A stretch of 64,000 nt of DNA, from assembly GCA_965178125.1 (NCBI GenBank), contig OZ237760.1, positions 310,001 to 374,000 of the forward strand, in the 5' to 3' direction. Both the position numbers and the translations under genes were made by a program. Source of the stretch: Bilabrum cf. latius (taxonomy: Eukaryota; Bigyra: Bicosoecida; Bigyra; Bicosoecida). Positions 59,513 through 64,000 of the stretch are shown here, piece after piece; within the stretch, counting starts at the first letter, position 1; each line of letters starts with the position of its first letter. The notes under the pieces are model-generated. The model made no database searches. It saw only the letters and a list, made by a program, of their open reading frames with translations, and had not been told where the DNA came from.

Positions 59513-60363
59513 TCACGTGGACTTCATGCCCCCCATGAAAGTGCGAGGATCGGGCGCCGACCCGTTGAACTCCGCGTTGCTAAAGTCGAAGCCGGGGTGC
59601 TCTGCTTGGAACCGCTCCAGCATGAGCTTCTTCTGCATCTCCATGGCGCCCGCCTCGTCGAGCTGAGGGGGAAATCGTTTGGAAGTAGAGCTCGTTCAAA
59701 TCAATATGCGTTGTGGTAAGGACTGTTTGCGAAAGGGGCGTGTATAGCAGAGGCGCGCTCACGTGGCCGTGGCTCTTGAAGACGCTTCTCCACGTCTCGC
59801 CCGGGGCTGCTTTCACCATCGTCACGGACAGCTCTTCTCCATCTGCGGAATTCATAGGACTAGGTAGCACATACATAATGATATCTGCGGCGCTCTAGTA
59901 CGCCAAAACTTCCGCAGCACCCAATAACATACCCATTGTCCACAAGCTCTCGTCTTCGTTGATCGTGCTGGCGAGCTCTTCATCCAAGAAAGGGGCGTTG
60001 CCTTTCAGGCCGATTGAGAACCTATCTGTACTGATAGTCACTTCAAGGTCCTTGGCTCGCACACCTGGTGGAGGTTTCAAGAACAGGTTGATATCTTCCA
60101 AAGTCTGTGACCATTCATACACCTTCTTGCCTGCGATACTTCTAATTCGACAGCCACTTCAGGACATGGCGTTGTGTTGTCTGTTATATATAGCAGGTGC
60201 CAAATCGCTTACCTTGGTGAGCGAACACGTGTCGGCCCTCCTCTGATGGCTCTAAGTCCGGTGCAGCTGCAACTGCGGCCCCTTCCTCTACCCCGACGCC
60301 CTTTGATGCGGGTTCAGCGGCTGGACTGGCATCGGTACTGGATTTATCTGACGCAGCAGCCAT
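59513..60363 (-). CDS. NudC-family (CS domain) chaperone
   Basis: Four exons: 60213-60363, 59933-60130, 59763-59842 and 59513-59662, with introns of 82, 90 and 100 nt; 192 residues, stop TGA. After an Ala-rich, acidic N-terminus, the CS domain starts [19 protein letters not shown]. It continues [23 protein letters not shown] and ESLWTMDGEELSV, matching the conserved NudC order (W-Q-T, PPG, GLKG, LDGEL, SxWT). The C-terminal helix and [21 protein letters not shown] plus DPRTFMGG form the standard NudC/BOBBER ending. It works as an HSP90-associated co-chaperone and in dynein/microtubule-linked stability of clients. Intron 2 uses the non-majority donor GTATGT. No TAG codon. Confidence 0.92.
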
Positions 60364-60872
60364 TCTTGCACTACTGCAACGAAAACCAACCGTTAAGGCA
60401 AATCTGTCAACCTTGCCGCGTGGCGCATTAAAAAGAGAGTGAGGTGCAATCTAAGCAGTTGCCGGAAGACCCATTGCTCTCGTACAGGCCATGAGGGACT
60501 CGTGCTCAGAGCAGCAGCGACCCAGTTTCCGAATGGTTTTCACATTCAATGACCCGCCACGTGGTAGGAGCGGTTAGCTCCAGTGGACTGGCATCACGCA
60601 GCGATGTCTGTGCCACAGACTCTGTGGCAGGTGCAGCGTCCCAGTGCTGCTGGTGTTCGTGTACCATCGATGCGTGCATGAGCTCCGTCCGGATGCTATT
60701 AAAGGGCAACACATGCGTGACCGGGACTTTGACTGCTACCCGTACATTCTAGCATGCTTGCGGCAGATAGGCGGGTTTACGTATTTACCGTTTGCCTCCT
60801 TATTCTGCACGTTACAATAAGCAACTGCTCGTTTTGCTGTTGACACGAATTACTTTCGATCTGGTGCAAAAA
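60364..60872. other. Intergenic, divergent promoter region
   Basis: It lies between the starts of the NudC-family gene and the methyltransferase. Short frames on both strands lack conserved sequence. Nothing else was recognised. Confidence 0.55.
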
Positions 60873-61817
60873 ATGGCATAGTACGGTGACGCTACGTGAG
60901 AAATTATCAACTTATCTGTACTGGCCCTAAAGGCTTTTTATTCTGCTTACACATTTTCGAGTTTCTTGATAGTACATTTCACGTTTCGATCTCCGAATCG
61001 ATCGCAGGTACTGGGAGGAGAGATACACGAAGTGAGTCCTAAATTTCCGCCTCCTAATTTGACAATAAAATGCTACATCCATGGGCCAGGCGATTAATCG
61101 CTCGTTCGCGAATTAGGCTCGACTTCCAACTCCATTCTTGCGAGTGTTGGAGGCTTCAGTTGCATTTATCTTAGGATTTGGGTATAATTGGATTCTTAAT
61201 TGCATGTGATAGCTATCATTTCTATTGTGCTGTTTGGCGCGCGCAGGGATGCCATGGAGCCGTTCGACTGGTACCAGCGGTACAGCGGACTGAAGGACCT
61301 TCTCAGCAAGTACATGAAGAAATCGGACTACATCATGCATGCAGGGGCAGGCAATTCTCGAATGCCCGCCGAAATGCTCGAGGACGGCTACGCGAACCAC
61401 GTGTGCATCGATGTCTCGAAGGCTTGCGTGGACGTGATGGCTGAGCAGCACAAGGAGAAGCGAGGCATCGAGTGGCGAGTCATGGACGTGCTGGCGCTTG
61501 ATTTCCCGGCGAGCACATTTGATGTCGTTTTGGACAAGGGGACGCTCGACTCCATCCTATGCGGAGAGAATTCCACGGCCAACGCCGCCAAGACACTCGC
61601 TGGCATCAGCAGGATCCTCAAACCGACGGGCACTTACATCGCGGTAAGCTATGGCACGCCAGAGGCTAGGCTCACGTACCTGGAAAATGACGCGTACGGG
61701 TGGAACGTGGTGGTGCACACGGTAGCCAAGCCCACAGTCAGTGCAGCGGCCGCGTCTGCCGAGGCGTCTGATGCAACTGCTGTGCACTACGTGTACGTTT
61801 GCACAAAGGGAGACTGA
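60873..61817 (+). CDS. METTL13/EEF1A-lysine-type SAM methyltransferase
   Basis: Exons are 60873-60895 (23 nt), 61008-61031 (24-nt microexon) and 61247-61817, with introns GTGAGA...TCGCAG and GTGAGT...GCGCAG; 205 residues, stop TGA. The joined start reads M-A-TAG-YGDATYWEERYTKDAMEP then FDWYQRYSGLKDLL, the typical opening of the METTL13/EFM-like family; without reading TAG at codon 3 the start would be lost. The SAM site is IMHAGAGNSRMPAEM (motif I, with HAGAGN for the usual LGCGN) followed by VCIDVSKACVDVM. VVLDKGTLDSI is the characteristic D-KGTLD motif. ISYGT-like AVSYGTPEARL follows. It probably methylates lysine of translation factor eEF1A or a similar protein. The last 19 codons are tandemly repeated downstream. 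Confidence 0.9.
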
Positions 61818-62047
61818 AAGGCGTCTGATGCAACTGCTGTGCACTACGTGTACGTTTGCACAAAGGGAGACTGAAAGGCGTCTGATGCAACTGCTGTGCA
61901 CTACGTGTACGTTTGCACAAAGGGAGACTGAAAGGCGTCTGATGCAACTGCTGTGCACTACGTGTACGTTTGCACAAAGGGAGACTGAAAGGCGTCTGAT
62001 GCAACTGCTGTGCACTACGTGTACGTTTGCACAAAGGGAGACTGAAA
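61763..62047 (+). repeat. 57-bp minisatellite, five copies, made from a gene's last 19 codons
   Basis: Five near-perfect 57-bp units begin GGCGTCTGATGCAACTGCTG. The first unit overlaps the 3' end of the methyltransferase CDS, including its TGA. The next four repeat the same coding end and stop codon. Confidence 0.95.
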
Positions 62048-62278
62048 GACCGATTTTTAAGTCCGAGACGTTTACTGACGGGTGCAAGAGAGCCGCGATC
62101 AGGCGGTTTTCGTGCTTTTTGTTGAGAAGAGTGATGGCTGATTGTGATACATGTACGATGTTCGATGATGTACCACCTCTCCCGCGTCGCACGATGTGAT
62201 GGATGCTTGGGTGATCGAATACAATTTGGCACCAGCTACACCAAGCAGCAGCGCGCGCGCACCTCATTATAGTCTTGC

Positions 62279-64000
62279 TCATCGACCAGAGCCGCTCGAG
62301 GAGGCAGCACCCGAACCACCTTGTGGGACACGCCCAGCCCCTCCCCCTCTCCCCTCCTCCCCCCCACCCGCAAGGAGGTCAAACACGTCCCACACGATCA
62401 CACACCCGTCCTCTCCAACACTCACGACCTGCCTGTCATCAGGACTAAAGTGTACCCCGAGCACTGCCTGCGAGTGCCCCTCACCCACCGCAATGCATCT
62501 GGCACTCGTCAGGTCCCACAGGCGAACCGTCGAATCGGTGCCGCCCGTCACCACCCAATCGTGCTCAGAAGCACCCGCGATACAGGTGGCCTCGCCCCGC
62601 TCCCCGTGCGCCGCCGGGATCATGGATACCGGCTCCGGATCCCTCAGGTCCCAGAAGGTGACCCGCCGCTCCTGCCCCACCGTGAGCACCAGGCTCTCGT
62701 CCCTGGACAGCGCCAGCCCGTGCACGCCCCCCATCCTCTGCGTGTGGTTGGACACCATCCTCTCCTTCTCGAGGTCCCAGCACACGATGCTCTTGTCGCT
62801 GCTGCACGTGACCGCGTGCTTCCCGTCACCGTACAGCTCGATCCCCGTCACCCTCCCCGCGTGCTCCCTCATGTCTCCGACCAAAGACCTCGATCGCACG
62901 TCCCACAGCCGTAGCTCACCACGGATGCCTCCCGTGACCGCGAACCTCTGGTTGGCAGCCACCTTGGTGGCAGACACGCCGCCTTTGTGCGCGTTTGGAA
63001 TCTCCCAGAGGAAGGCCCCGTCCTCGGCCGAGTGCGACCTGACGATCCCGTCCTCCCACCCGCTGACGATCAGGTCCGGGGAACAAGCCAGGGACAGGGG
63101 GTGTCCGGCCCCCCGGCTGCTAATCACTGCCTCGGCCTCGTACGTGGTCCCGTCCCACACACGGACGGTGTTGTCGTCCCCCGCTGTGACGAACGCGTCG
63201 CTGATGCCGGGCGCGAAGGCCACGGCAACAACCGATGCTGCAGGCTTGCCGGACAGGCCCACGGAAGGATCAAGCTCTTTGCCCGCCACGGCCGAGGCAC
63301 CGCCTTTGCCCACCCCTTCTCCCGCCGCGGCAGATCGTTTCTCGTGCGCTTCCAGAATCACGTCTCTGGGCCCCAGGGCTGGAGGCTTTGTGGCGGTCCT
63401 CGGACCCGTGTCGCGACCCGCGCGAATGACGTCATCGAGCGCAACACGGCACACAACGCTGTTGCAGCAACCAAACAGAACGTCCCCAAAACCGGAACTG
63501 GGTTTCTCCTCCACTACGGGCACGATAGAACTGACACCACCGGGCGCCTCGCACCGCGCCAGCTCCCTGCACACTCCACCGCTGGATTGAACCGACCCCG
63601 AGTGCTGGCTGTGGCAGATCTCCACCGCCACGGCCACATCCACAGCGACCACCGTGCCATCACCGCACCCTGCAAGCAGCACGCCCCTCTCCCCCGCACT
63701 ACCGTGCGATGCCCCTGCAGCACCGTGCGATGCACCCACGTAGCAGAGGCTCATGACGCCTCCGGAGGAGGTAGGAAACCTTCCTATCACCTGCCTGTGC
63801 CTCACTGACACGAGAAGCACCTCCCCGCTGGCAGTGCCGCACGCCAGCAGGCTCCGATCGTCCGTGAGGCACAGCGCGGTGAAATCCCTCGCGCCGGAGT
63901 CGGTGGGCATGGGCAGCTTGCCCACGTCCACATGCCCGGTCAAGGGGTTCAAGGCGTAGACAGAGACGCCCCCGCGACCAGAGAGGCAGAACTGGTACAG
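62279..64000 (-). CDS. WD40-repeat protein, axonemal (CFAP52/WDR16-like) type, 5' end beyond window
   Basis: Open from the right edge to TGA (62279-62281) with no TAG, at least 573 residues. The frame remains open at the edge, so the start is outside. Repeats include VTAGDDNTVRVWD, VSGWEDGIVRSHSAEDG, VTGGIRGELRLWDVRS, VTCSSDKSIVCWDLE, LTVGQERRVTFWDL, VTGGTDSTVRLWDL and VSVGEDGCVIVWDV, implying two propellers when the missing part is added. WEIPNAHKGGVSA followed by a TGGIRGELRLWD repeat resembles cilia- and flagella-associated WD proteins such as CFAP52. A different axonemal WD family is possible. It suggests the organism builds motile cilia. The tail is Gly/Ser-rich. Confidence 0.72.
   Translation of the reverse strand: MYQFCLSGRGGVSVYALNPLTGHVDVGKLPMPTDSGARDFTALCLTDDRSLLACGTASGEVLLVSVRHRQVIGRFPTSSGGVMSLCYVGASHGAAGASHGSAGERGVLLAGCGDGTVVAVDVAVAVEICHSQHSGSVQSSGGVCRELARCEAPGGVSSIVPVVEEKPSSGFGDVLFGCCNSVVCRVALDDVIRAGRDTGPRTATKPPALGPRDVILEAHEKRSAAAGEGVGKGGASAVAGKELDPSVGLSGKPAASVVAVAFAPGISDAFVTAGDDNTVRVWDGTTYEAEAVISSRGAGHPLSLACSPDLIVSGWEDGIVRSHSAEDGAFLWEIPNAHKGGVSATKVAANQRFAVTGGIRGELRLWDVRSRSLVGDMREHAGRVTGIELYGDGKHAVTCSSDKSIVCWDLEKERMVSNHTQRMGGVHGLALSRDESLVLTVGQERRVTFWDLRDPEPVSMIPAAHGERGEATCIAGASEHDWVVTGGTDSTVRLWDLTSARCIAVGEGHSQAVLGVHFSPDDRQVVSVGEDGCVIVWDVFDLLAGGGEEGRGGGAGRVPQGGSGAASSSGSGR

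Noticed and set aside
1-64000. Reading each TAG-bounded fragment as a separate small gene under the standard code
   Set aside because: Fragments abut in one frame, lack starts, and cut known domains (channel S4, V-ATPase F, sulfite reductase, Nek kinase) at TAG.
1-64000. TAG codons as sequencing errors or as pyrrolysine/selenocysteine-type recoding
   Set aside because: There are about 60 in-frame cases with none at gene ends, including five conserved between paralogs. Three are anchored to Gln positions. Rare recoding does not reach this density.

Overview
The window is nuclear DNA from a GC-rich protist that appears to use a non-standard genetic code. Short GT-AG introns, an eL34 ribosomal protein gene, a V-ATPase subunit, a cytochrome-b5 front-end desaturase, a Nek-type kinase and axoneme-type WD40 proteins make it eukaryotic. 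Donors are mostly GTGAG, and 18 of the 23 acceptors I could place read CGCAG. The species cannot be named from the sequence; a ciliated or flagellated alga or related protist fits.

The main observation is that UAG is a sense codon, almost certainly glutamine. Read with the standard code, most genes break into fragments at TAG. Read through TAG, the same frames run on without TGA or TAA into recognisable protein. I count about 60 in-frame TAGs in 17 genes, and no gene appears to end at TAG. Ends are TGA (about 20) or TAA (2). Three TAGs fall on family-conserved Gln positions: two in V-ATPase subunit F and one in sulfite reductase. All five TAGs in one effector-like gene are kept in its duplicate. 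Gene models below treat TAG as Gln.

Layout. 1-6,982: two tandem minus-strand paralogs with an MGCG(T/A)SSVA start (predicted N-myristoylation) and long low-complexity bodies. 7.2-11.5 kb: a secreted glycoside-hydrolase-like gene and a convergent GPI-anchored-type secreted protein. 11.7-14.0 kb: a 5'-truncated LINE-like remnant and a partly amplified copy of the hydrolase gene's 3' end. 14.0-22.4 kb: GST-like protein, front-end desaturase, a mitochondrial DUF1279/FAM210-like membrane protein, a tail-anchored E1-like (ThiF-fold) protein and an unknown protein. 22.7-36.8 kb, all minus strand: Nek-like kinase, a very large K+/cyclic-nucleotide-type channel, a sulfatase and a coiled-coil protein. 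37.3-52.5 kb: a segmental duplication with two Crinkler/RHS-type NTPase-nuclease genes, a captured 3' fragment of sulfite reductase, and the intact MET5-like sulfite reductase gene. 54.2-64 kb: compact housekeeping genes, namely V-ATPase F, a TBL1-like WD40 protein, eL34, a small protein, a NudC-family chaperone, a METTL13-type methyltransferase, and a WD40 protein running off the right edge.

Several neighbours are divergent pairs with short shared promoters (V-ATPase F/WD40 226 bp; E1/unknown 149 bp; desaturase/FAM210-like 157 bp). No tRNA, rRNA or CRISPR array was seen. A cognate tRNA-Gln(CUA) was not found in the window.
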